Shown here in pieces: positions 17,508-24,477 of a DNA stretch of 30,713 bases. A model generated the notes under the pieces. It searched no databases and was not told where the DNA came from. It worked only from the letters and a program-made list of their open reading frames with translations. A program made the translations under genes and the position numbers. Source of the stretch: DATNFP01 sp035606335 (GTDB taxonomy: Bacteria > Bacteroidota > Bacteroidia > Chitinophagales > Chitinophagaceae); contig DATNFP010000090.1 in assembly GCA_035606335.1 (NCBI GenBank), positions 1 through 30,713 on the forward strand. Reading direction: 5' to 3'. How positions within the stretch are numbered: position 1 is the stretch's first letter; every line of letters starts with the position of its first letter.

Positions 17508-18530
17508 ATGATTTATCGCAGCAAAGCACCATTACGTATTGGCCTTGCAGGTGGTGGCACAGATGTTGGCCCCTATTGCGACATATATGGAGGAGCAATA
17601 TTGAACGCCACGATCTCCTTATATGCCTATGCCTCTATTGAACTAATAAATGAACCTGAAATTATCTTAGAGGCGATAGACAGAAATGTAAAAATCTCTT
17701 ATCCTAAAAATTATTCTCTGCCAATAGATGGAAAACTTGATCTTGCTAAAGGTGTTTATAACAGGGTAGTAAAAGAATACGGAGAACTGCCATCGGGGTT
17801 TAAGCTAACAACTTTTGTTGATGCCCCTGCAGGATCGGGACTGGGTACTTCCTCCACCCTTGTAGTAACGATATTAGGCGCATTTGCAGAATGGCTGCAA
17901 TTACCGCTTGGTGAATACGATATGGCCCACACGGCGTACGAGATAGAAAGAGTGGAATTGGCAATGGCGGGAGGAAAACAAGACCAATATGCCGCAACGT
18001 TTGGCGGTGTCAATTTTATGGAGTTTTATAAAGAAGATACTGTAATAGTAAACCCACTGCGTATCAAGCACAAATACCTGTATGAACTGGAAAATAACCT
18101 GCTACTGTATTTTACTGCCACAAGCCGCTTATCTTCTTCCATTATAGAAACACAAAGCAAAAATGTAACAGACAATAACCAGGAATCCATCGAAGCAATG
18201 CACCAACTAAAAGAACAGGCAAGAATGATGAAGGAAGCATTGCTAAAAGGAAAAATAGACGAGATAGGGCCTATACTTGATTTTGGGTTTCGCCATAAAA
18301 AACAAATGGCTGCCGGCATCTCGAACAATCTTATGGATGAGATATATGAAACGGCCTTGAAGGCAGGAGCAACCGGAGGAAAAATAACAGGTGCTGGGGG
18401 TGGAGGTTTTATGATGTTTTATTGCCCCGGTAACAAACGTTTTAGCGTGCAGCATGCCTTAGAAAAATTTGGCGGTGATTTCCGGGCTTACCAGTTTACC
18501 GAGCACGGTCTTTTTACATGGAGCGTATAA
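17508..18530 (+). CDS. hddA: D-glycero-alpha-D-manno-heptose 7-phosphate kinase (GHMP family)
   Basis: A 340-residue GHMP-superfamily kinase. It opens with MIYRSKAPLRIGLAGGGTDV, the usual start of HddA-type sugar kinases. The ATP-binding motif is PAGSGLGTSS at 107-116, a second conserved stretch is GGKQDQYAA at 155-163, and the C-terminal GHMP motif GAGGGGFMMFY lies near 296-307. The family reaction phosphorylates heptose 7-phosphate at C1 on the route to GDP-heptose. The next gene, 10 bp downstream, is the matching nucleotidyltransferase, which supports this over fucokinase or galactokinase. The isomerase gmhA and phosphatase gmhB needed by the pathway are not in the window. It starts 49 bp after the VanZ-like gene, so it may be part of the same transcript. 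Confidence 0.88.
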   Translation: MIYRSKAPLRIGLAGGGTDVGPYCDIYGGAILNATISLYAYASIELINEPEIILEAIDRNVKISYPKNYSLPIDGKLDLAKGVYNRVVKEYGELPSGFKLTTFVDAPAGSGLGTSSTLVVTILGAFAEWLQLPLGEYDMAHTAYEIERVELAMAGGKQDQYAATFGGVNFMEFYKEDTVIVNPLRIKHKYLYELENNLLLYFTATSRLSSSIIETQSKNVTDNNQESIEAMHQLKEQARMMKEALLKGKIDEIGPILDFGFRHKKQMAAGISNNLMDEIYETALKAGATGGKITGAGGGGFMMFYCPGNKRFSVQHALEKFGGDFRAYQFTEHGLFTWSV

Positions 18531-18540
18531 TATGTACTAA

Positions 18541-19248
18541 ATGGAAGCTATTGTATTAGCAGGAGGATTGGGCACACGGCTTAAAAGCACCATTGGCAAC
18601 TATCCAAAGTGTATGGCGCCGGTAAATGGCATACCATTTCTCGATTATCTCTTCCACTATTTACAATCAGAAAATATTGAGCGGGCTATTTTATCATTAG
18701 GATATGAACATCAAATAATCCTTGACTGGCTAATGACCCAGCAACTATCATTTGCAATAGATAATGTAATAGAGTATGAGCCATTGGGCACAGGAGGCGG
18801 CATACAACTGGCTATGCAAAAGGTGAAAGATGATAATGTAATTGTACTGAACGGAGATACTTTATTCCAGGTGCCACTACAAGAGCAATTAACTTTTCAT
18901 GAAAAATGTGGAGCCGCCACTACACTTGCTTTAAAGGAAATTCGCCAATTTGATAGATATGGTGCAGTAAATATTGATGCAAATAATTGTATTACTTCTT
19001 TCAGCGAAAAAAAATACAATGATGTGGGATTAATAAACGGAGGGATCTACGTCATTAATAAAAAAGCATTCCTTGCAAAGAATCTCCCCGAAAAATTTTC
19101 ATTCGAAAAAGATTATCTCGAAGTTTTCGTGAATGAAAAAGCCTTTTACGGATACAAAAGCAATGCTTATTTCATAGATATTGGCATCCCTGAAGACTAT
19201 GAAAAGGCAAAACAGGATTTTGAAGTGCTTTATAAAAGCAAACTATAA
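18541..19248 (+). CDS. hddC: D-glycero-alpha-D-manno-heptose 1-phosphate guanylyltransferase
   Basis: A 235-residue sugar-nucleotide transferase of the NTP_transferase fold. Motifs seen are LAGGLGTRL (6-14) for nucleotide binding, YPKCMAPV (21-28), the substrate-side GTGGGIQ (83-89) and the metal-binding NGDT (104-107). Family members transfer GMP (HddC) to heptose 1-phosphate, giving GDP-D-glycero-D-manno-heptose for surface polysaccharides or glycoproteins. The assignment rests mainly on pairing with hddA 10 bp upstream; sequence motifs alone would also fit other sugar-1-phosphate nucleotidyltransferases. Its stop is 4 bp from the stop of the convergent GT9 gene, with no terminator hairpin between them. 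Confidence 0.82.
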   Translation: MEAIVLAGGLGTRLKSTIGNYPKCMAPVNGIPFLDYLFHYLQSENIERAILSLGYEHQIILDWLMTQQLSFAIDNVIEYEPLGTGGGIQLAMQKVKDDNVIVLNGDTLFQVPLQEQLTFHEKCGAATTLALKEIRQFDRYGAVNIDANNCITSFSEKKYNDVGLINGGIYVINKKAFLAKNLPEKFSFEKDYLEVFVNEKAFYGYKSNAYFIDIGIPEDYEKAKQDFEVLYKSKL

Positions 19249-19252
19249 ATTG

Positions 19253-20158
19253 TTATTGAAAAATAGGCTGCTTTAGCTTTTTCACTGCTCCATATACTTC
19301 TTCAAGCGTAATGCTTTCTACTGCTTCAGGTATATAATCTGTTTTGTAAAATGCTTTTTCTAAATAAGGGGAAACGATCTTCTCCATCCGGCCATAGCCA
19401 AATATCTCTACGGCACTTGTGCAAGTGAAAATAGCCACTACAGGTATTTTCAACGCTAATCCAATATGCATACCCAAGGTATCGCCACTGATTATTAATG
19501 AGGTATTGCCTATATCCTGCATATAGTCCTTTATCTGCTCGCGGTCTTTGAAGAAGACAACTTCATAGCCATCATTACGCAATAGCTCGGCAAGCTTGTC
19601 GTATTGATTCCACATTTTTGTAGGCCAACGGGCACCCGCCCTTGCTTCGATGCCTATCACATTCATTGGGCCTGATGAAAATACATCTTCACGGATAATA
19701 TATTCTTCACCATTGAAAGTGTGGCCTAACATCCTGAACAGGATCTCCTGGTAAGAGGTTTTATTTTCCCATTTTATCTGATCGGCCTTTTCTTTTCCAA
19801 AGCGTGAAGAAAGCCCCATATCAAACCATTCATTTGCTGATGGCGTATAGACCACTTTATTATCCTGAGTATAGGCACCAAAAAGATGATTTGATTTTAA
19901 TGCGGAAGCTAATGAAGCACATTTTATATCATCATCAAGCGAAATAATAAAGTCAAATTTTTCATCCATTATTCCTGAAGCAGCTATCTCTTCTATTGCA
20001 ACTACCTTGACTAAATTAGGTTGCTTAAATGGCAGTACTGCAATATTATGCTTTGCTGTTATCCATGTTATTTCATCGTTTTTGTAGAGGTGTAATAATA
20101 CTGATGTTCTTACTACATCGCCAGTTGCTCCAATTTTTATAATGGCAATTTTTGACAT
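19253..20158 (-). CDS. Glycosyltransferase family 9 (heptosyltransferase-like) protein
   Basis: 301 residues, short for the family (commonly about 320-350). The N-terminus MSKIAIIKIGATGDVVRTSV matches the GT9 start, with the GD pair near 13-14 used in acceptor and catalytic binding. The C-terminal half has SGDTLGMHIGLALKIPVVAI (224-243), the nucleotide-sugar site usually seen as D-S/T-G-x-x-H, and GARWPTKMW near 175-183 at the domain junction. GT9 enzymes transfer heptose from a nucleotide-activated donor to a lipopolysaccharide or other glycan acceptor at the inner face of the inner membrane. hddA and hddC next to it supply GDP-heptose, so a GDP-heptose donor is plausible, although classic GT9 enzymes use ADP-heptose. 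It is the second gene of a probable operon with the GT4 gene, 10 bp upstream. Confidence 0.85.
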   Translation of the reverse strand: MSKIAIIKIGATGDVVRTSVLLHLYKNDEITWITAKHNIAVLPFKQPNLVKVVAIEEIAASGIMDEKFDFIISLDDDIKCASLASALKSNHLFGAYTQDNKVVYTPSANEWFDMGLSSRFGKEKADQIKWENKTSYQEILFRMLGHTFNGEEYIIREDVFSSGPMNVIGIEARAGARWPTKMWNQYDKLAELLRNDGYEVVFFKDREQIKDYMQDIGNTSLIISGDTLGMHIGLALKIPVVAIFTCTSAVEIFGYGRMEKIVSPYLEKAFYKTDYIPEAVESITLEEVYGAVKKLKQPIFQ

Positions 20159-20168
20159 CGTTGCTTTA

Positions 20169-21308
20169 TTAACTGTTTAAAACTTTGTCTATAAAAGACC
20201 CCATATTGCTGTATCCCATCTCATGAACAAGATTCTGAATATTCTCAGCGTAATTAATTACATCCTTATTATGCAGCACTTCACTGATACCTGCAATTAA
20301 ATTCTCTTTACTATTATCCTTTATCACTTTTCCTGTTTTTCCATCTTCCATCAATTCAGCAAGACCACCAACATTGGTTACTACCACAGGCAATTTAAAA
20401 GCATATGCCAACATTAATATAGCACTCTGTGTACCAGACTGATAAGGAAGACATATCAAATTTGCGGCTTTAAAATATGGCTCTACATCTTCGTTAGGAA
20501 TGAATTTATTAATAAAAATAGTTTTGTCTGCTATGCCTTGTTCAGTTATCAGGTCTGTATATTTTTTTTCATCCTCATAGCATTCTCCTGCAATAAGTAA
20601 CGTAGTATCAGGGTCTGTTTTTAATAACTCTTTGAATGCTACTATTAATTTATCCAATCCTTTATAGGGACGTATAAGCCCGAAAAAGAGGACGACTTGT
20701 TTTGTCTTTATATTCAAAAAATCCCTTGCGGTTTCTTTTGTGTAACGCTTTAAGTCGTAATAATCAAATATAGGCAATGTAGCCTGATAAATAGGTTTGT
20801 CGAAAGCGGCAGACACCTGGTCGGTGATATATTTTGATTCACTGATAAAAGCATCAGCTATTTTTAAAGTTTGTTTTGTAGAGGCATGGTCGAACCAACG
20901 CTTTTCATGCGACACATAATTTTCTACCAGGAAAAAAACCTTTGTATGTTTTTTTACCAGGCGCGCGATAGTGCTAAGACAAGGTCCGAAAAATGGCATC
21001 CACCATACAAATATTACTCCATCGGGTTTTAGTCTTTTTATTTCTCTTGCGGCTTTAAGCCATGTAAATGGATTAATGGAGTTTATAATAAATTTTATTT
21101 TGTCCTTGTGTTCAAAAGGAACCATTGGTGATTTATCATATTGAGTAGTACCCGGGAAAAATACAGATGGATATAATAATTTGTAAGAAACAGTATTGCA
21201 ATCATAACCCAAGGTGGTGAGCATATGAAATAGATACGCCTCCACAAGCGCTTGTCCGCCACGATAGGGGTATGCCGGACCTACTAAAACAATTTTTTTA
21301 TCTGGCAT
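20169..21308 (-). CDS. Glycosyltransferase family 4 protein
   Basis: A 379-residue GT-B glycosyltransferase. The N-terminal domain opens with a glycine loop (GPAYPYRGGQA, 10-20). The C-terminal domain begins near 205 with FFGLIRPYKGLD (208-219), which is typical of GT4. The donor site region is SGTQSAILMLAYAFKLPVVV (291-310) followed by TNVGGLAE. The usual E-x7-E is not present: the positions read as Q/S and A, a variant that also occurs in some Bacteroidota glycosyltransferases. Donor and acceptor sugars cannot be read from the sequence. It is the first gene of a two-gene unit with the GT9 enzyme, next to heptose-activation genes, so a role in a surface glycan (LPS core, capsule or glycoprotein) is likely. 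Confidence 0.88.
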   Translation of the reverse strand: MPDKKIVLVGPAYPYRGGQALVEAYLFHMLTTLGYDCNTVSYKLLYPSVFFPGTTQYDKSPMVPFEHKDKIKFIINSINPFTWLKAAREIKRLKPDGVIFVWWMPFFGPCLSTIARLVKKHTKVFFLVENYVSHEKRWFDHASTKQTLKIADAFISESKYITDQVSAAFDKPIYQATLPIFDYYDLKRYTKETARDFLNIKTKQVVLFFGLIRPYKGLDKLIVAFKELLKTDPDTTLLIAGECYEDEKKYTDLITEQGIADKTIFINKFIPNEDVEPYFKAANLICLPYQSGTQSAILMLAYAFKLPVVVTNVGGLAELMEDGKTGKVIKDNSKENLIAGISEVLHNKDVINYAENIQNLVHEMGYSNMGSFIDKVLNS

Positions 21309-21334
21309 CTATGCTGTACCTCTGTTATAATCGC

Positions 21335-21342
21335 CAAAAATA
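21335..21342 (-). promoter_or_regulatory. Possible -7 promoter element for the GT4-GT9 operon
   Basis: The minus strand reads TATTTTTG, matching TAnnTTTG, and would place transcription start about 20 nt before the GT4 start codon. This spacing is reasonable for Bacteroidota. No clear -33 box was seen, so support is moderate. Confidence 0.42.
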
Positions 21343-21393
21343 ATTAGAATTAAAGAAATAAGAGCAGCACGTAACCACTTTGATATAAAACAA

Positions 21394-22416
21394 TTAAAAT
21401 AATGTATCTCCCAATGAACTACGCTTGCGCCCAAGGTGATAATACGCTTTATCTGTAGCTTCACGCCCTCTTGGTGTGCGGATCAGATAACCTTCCTGTA
21501 TTAAGAAAGGTTCGTATACTTCCTCTATGGTACCAGCTTCTTCTCCTACCGCAGTTGCAATATTATTAAGGCCTGTTGGCCCTCCTTTAAATTTATCAAT
21601 CAGTGTGGTGAGTATCTTGTTATCCATATCGTCAAGGCCACTCTCGTCTACATTCAGGGCTTTAAGCCCATGCTCCACAATGGCCAAATCAATAACACCA
21701 TTACCAAGCACCTGTGCGAAGTCCCTCATGCGGCGAAGCAAACCATTTGCGATACGTGGTGTGCCGCGGCTGCGCCGGGCAATTTCCATTGCAGCATCTG
21801 AAGTAATTCGGACGTTCAACAGTCCTGCTGCCCGCATGATAATGCGCTGTAATATATCTGCGGTATAATATTCAAGACGGGACTTGATACCGAAACGGGA
21901 TAATAATGGAGCTGTGAGTAAGCCTGAACGTGTAGTAGCACCAACAAGGGTAAAAGGATTTAAATTTATCTGGATAGACCTGGCCGCAGGACCGGTATCT
22001 ATCATGATATCTATTTTAAAATCCTCCATTGCCGCGTACATATATTCTTCTACTACCGTACTAAGCCTATGTATTTCATCAATAAATAATACATCGCGTG
22101 GCTCAAGGCTTGTAAGAAGGCCTGCGAGGTCACCGGGCTTTTCTATTACAGGGCCACTTGTTTCTTTAATATTTACACCTAATTCATTGGCAACTATGCG
22201 CGATAATGTGGTTTTGCCCAATCCTGGAGGGCCATGGAACAGGACATGGTCTAATGCTTCGCCCCGCATATTTGCTGCTTTAATAAATATGCGAAGATTT
22301 TCTATTAGTTGTGGTTGTCCCGAAAACTCCTCAATAGTTTGCGGTCGTATGCTATTCTCGTATTCCCTTTCCTGCTGACTCATTTCATCTGAAGGGCGTA
22401 CGTGCGATTTTTCCAT
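21394..22416 (-). CDS. ruvB: Holliday junction branch migration helicase RuvB
   Basis: A 340-residue AAA+ ATPase, the usual RuvB length. It forms the hexameric motor that drives branch migration of Holliday junctions with RuvA, handing them to RuvC. Walker A is GPPGLGKTT (62-70), Walker B is LFIDEIHR (110-117), sensor 1 is in LVGATTRSG, and LLSRFG carries the arginine finger. The C-terminal winged-helix segment contains YLIRTPRGR. The start MEKSHVRPSDE fits the family. It stands divergently from the PLP enzyme gene (108 bp apart) and 85 bp upstream of the GT4 gene; given that gap and a separate promoter-like motif for GT4, they are probably separate units. Neither ruvA nor ruvC is in the window, which is normal in this phylum. 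Confidence 0.97.
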   Translation of the reverse strand: MEKSHVRPSDEMSQQEREYENSIRPQTIEEFSGQPQLIENLRIFIKAANMRGEALDHVLFHGPPGLGKTTLSRIVANELGVNIKETSGPVIEKPGDLAGLLTSLEPRDVLFIDEIHRLSTVVEEYMYAAMEDFKIDIMIDTGPAARSIQINLNPFTLVGATTRSGLLTAPLLSRFGIKSRLEYYTADILQRIIMRAAGLLNVRITSDAAMEIARRSRGTPRIANGLLRRMRDFAQVLGNGVIDLAIVEHGLKALNVDESGLDDMDNKILTTLIDKFKGGPTGLNNIATAVGEEAGTIEEVYEPFLIQEGYLIRTPRGREATDKAYYHLGRKRSSLGDTLF

Positions 22417-22495
22417 ACCTAAAATTAGTTAATTATGCCATTCTTAAAATTGTTTTATAAAAGCGGCAAAGCATTTTAAGATAAGTTTTTACTAA

Positions 22496-22504
22496 TACCT
22501 TTGC
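22496..22504 (+). promoter_or_regulatory. Bacteroidota-type promoter -7 element of the cystathionine gamma-synthase gene
   Basis: TACCTTTGC is an exact match to the Bacteroidota -7 consensus TAnnTTTG with the common trailing C. Transcription would start near 22508, giving a leader of about 17 nt before the ATG at 22525. The -33 TTTG box is poor (ATTTTA near 22473). Confidence 0.65.
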
Positions 22505-22524
22505 ACCGTTATAAATATTCTTTC

Positions 22525-23673
22525 ATGGGAAAACAGAAACTAGATACAAGATTGATACATGCCGGAGTAGTACCAGATCCATCTACAGGCGCTATCATGA
22601 CACCTATTTACCAAACATCTACATACGTGCAGGCTGCACCCGGTGATCATAAGGGATATGAATATGCCCGCACACAGAATCCTACGCGCACCGTACTGCA
22701 AAATGCTCTTGCGAATATTGAGAACGGCAAGTACGGACTATGCTTTGGTAGCGGCATGGCTGCTACTGATGCAGTAGCAAGACTATTATTGCCGGGGGAC
22801 GAAGTGATCGTTTCTAACGATCTATATGGCGGTACTTACAGAATATTTACAAAAGTATTTGCCAATTATGGTATCAAGTTTCATTTTATCAATATGAGCA
22901 ACCCTGAAAATATCAGCAAGTTCATAAATGATAAAACGAAAATGGTATGGATAGAAACTCCTACCAATCCACTACTGAATATAATAGATATAGAAGGATG
23001 TGCAGCAATATCTAAAAAGCACAACCTGATACTGGTGTGCGACAATACTTTTGCTTCTCCTTATTTACAAAATCCTCTCGATTGGGGTGCGGATATAACA
23101 CTGCATTCCGCTACCAAATACCTGGGGGGGCATTCTGATGTAGTGCATGGCGCATTAATAATGAATGATGCCAGCCTGGAAGAACGTTTGCGCTTTGTAC
23201 AAAATAGCTGTGGCGCCGTTCCCGGTCCGCACGACTGCTGGCTGGTACTGCGTGGTATTAAAACATTGCATGTACGTATGCAACGGCATTGCGAAAATGG
23301 TGAAGCGATAGCACATTATCTGCGCTCAAATGCTAAAGTGGGCAAAGTAAACTGGGTAGGCTTTGAAGACCATCCTAATCATAGTGTTGCAAAAAAACAA
23401 ATGCGCGGCTTTGGCGGAATGATTTCGTTTACATTGAAAAACGACAATATTGATGCTGCTGTTGAAGTGCTTAAGAAAACAAAAATATTTTCACTTGCTG
23501 AATCTCTTGGTGGCGTAGAATCTCTTATCGGTCATCCGGCTACAATGACACATGCATCTATTCCACGCGAAGAGCGCATAAAAAATGGATTAAGCGATTC
23601 TTTGATCAGGCTGAGTGTGGGAATTGAGGATAAAGATGATCTGATCGAAGATTTAAAACAGGCGATAGGTTAA
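22525..23673 (+). CDS. metB: Cystathionine gamma-synthase / Cys-Met metabolism PLP-dependent enzyme
   Basis: 382 residues. The PLP-binding lysine is K198 in LHSATKYLGGHSDVV, and D173 in CDNTF contacts the PLP ring nitrogen by family analogy. YEYARTQNPT (45-54) and FGSGMAA (74-80) are other conserved family motifs. Members of this family make cystathionine from activated homoserine and cysteine (MetB), or cleave cystathionine or methionine. Length and motifs fit MetB best, but the lyases are very similar and the exact reaction is not fixed by sequence alone. I chose the ATG at 22525 (MGKQKLDTRLIHAG). An upstream in-frame TTG at 22501 lies inside the promoter -7 element and cannot be the start if that promoter is real. 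A strong bidirectional terminator follows the stop. Confidence 0.9.
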   Translation: MGKQKLDTRLIHAGVVPDPSTGAIMTPIYQTSTYVQAAPGDHKGYEYARTQNPTRTVLQNALANIENGKYGLCFGSGMAATDAVARLLLPGDEVIVSNDLYGGTYRIFTKVFANYGIKFHFINMSNPENISKFINDKTKMVWIETPTNPLLNIIDIEGCAAISKKHNLILVCDNTFASPYLQNPLDWGADITLHSATKYLGGHSDVVHGALIMNDASLEERLRFVQNSCGAVPGPHDCWLVLRGIKTLHVRMQRHCENGEAIAHYLRSNAKVGKVNWVGFEDHPNHSVAKKQMRGFGGMISFTLKNDNIDAAVEVLKKTKIFSLAESLGGVESLIGHPATMTHASIPREERIKNGLSDSLIRLSVGIEDKDDLIEDLKQAIG

Positions 23674-23683
23674 TATTATTTTC

Positions 23684-23720
23684 ATAAATAAAGCCGGTAA
23701 TTGTTACCGGCTTTATTTAT
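23684..23720. terminator. Bidirectional intrinsic terminator between convergent genes
   Basis: A perfect 17-bp stem (23684-23700 with 23704-23720; core AAGCCGGTAA / TTACCGGCTT) closes a 3-nt loop. A-rich and T-rich flanks are present on both sides, so it can work for both the PLP enzyme gene and the GLPGLI gene. Its right arm covers the TAA stop of the GLPGLI gene (23717-23719). Confidence 0.9.
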
Positions 23721-24469
23721 AACGTTCCCCACCACACTACTTTATTGCCATATTTACCCCAGTCTTTCAGGTGGTCTATCAAATTTTTAGTCATTTCCGC
23801 CTGGGTCATTTCTTTTTCTTTCCCCTTTTCTTCCATGGCAAAGTCTTCAGGTTTTGGTGGTGTTATTTCTACTTTTGTAGCTACCCATGTAGTATATAAG
23901 CGCGGTATTGCAAGTTCGAGTATCATACCAGGTAATCCGCCAAACATTTCCGGGCCGCCACTTACCATAATATCATCAGTATAAAAAGCTACAACATATA
24001 CAGAATCACATATTTTACTTACAGCTTTGTGGCATTTATAATCCGCTATTGTTCTTATCTCATCTGTTATTCTCCATTTTAATTTTCTAAGGCTATCTTT
24101 TACCAGGAATTTCTGTTCATATATTTCCTTTGCCGCTGTTACCTTATCATTTACAAAATCACTTTCTACCACATTATCACTCACTGCATTTGTACCCCAT
24201 GTAGAATTCCCGTTATCCGAAGCTCTTCCCGGTTTGTATATTGACTTGCTGGTATCAAAATAGAGATCAAAATAATTGACCCTAAATTTAGCAACTTGTG
24301 ATTTTATAGTTTCTACCCAGCTACTATTATCATCATCACCCCAATCATCAAGCTGGTGATACACGTTTATTTTACGTTCGTATTCTATTTTCCCCTGTGT
24401 GGTAAATTGTGCATTTACCGTTTGCGCAGACAATAGTATAAGGTATAATACAGGAAATATCTTTTTCAT
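23717..24469 (-). CDS. GLPGLI family secreted protein
   Basis: A 250-residue protein with a signal peptide (MKKIFPVLYLILLSAQTVNA, cut before QFTTQ). It has the family signature as GLPGMI at 178-183, preceded by YTDDIMVSGGPEMFG and followed by LELAIPRLYTT. The GLPGLI family is confined largely to Bacteroidota and its function is not known. A short Glu/Lys-rich segment (about 208-226) follows, and the protein ends KVVWWGTL. It lies 8 bp after the outer-membrane barrel gene in the same operon, an arrangement seen often in this phylum. A periplasmic or envelope role as partner of the barrel protein is a reasonable inference. Its stop codon lies inside the terminator hairpin. Confidence 0.88.
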   Translation of the reverse strand: MKKIFPVLYLILLSAQTVNAQFTTQGKIEYERKINVYHQLDDWGDDDNSSWVETIKSQVAKFRVNYFDLYFDTSKSIYKPGRASDNGNSTWGTNAVSDNVVESDFVNDKVTAAKEIYEQKFLVKDSLRKLKWRITDEIRTIADYKCHKAVSKICDSVYVVAFYTDDIMVSGGPEMFGGLPGMILELAIPRLYTTWVATKVEITPPKPEDFAMEEKGKEKEMTQAEMTKNLIDHLKDWGKYGNKVVWWGTL

Positions 24470-24477
24470 AATAATAG

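Noticed and set aside
21884..22378. Open frame of 164 codons on the plus strand
   Set aside because: It is entirely antisense to ruvB, which has all family motifs; the composition is a mirror of ruvB codons.
22501..22524. TTG start giving eight more residues to the PLP enzyme
   Set aside because: The codon lies inside the promoter -7 element and the ATG at 22525 gives the typical N-terminus.
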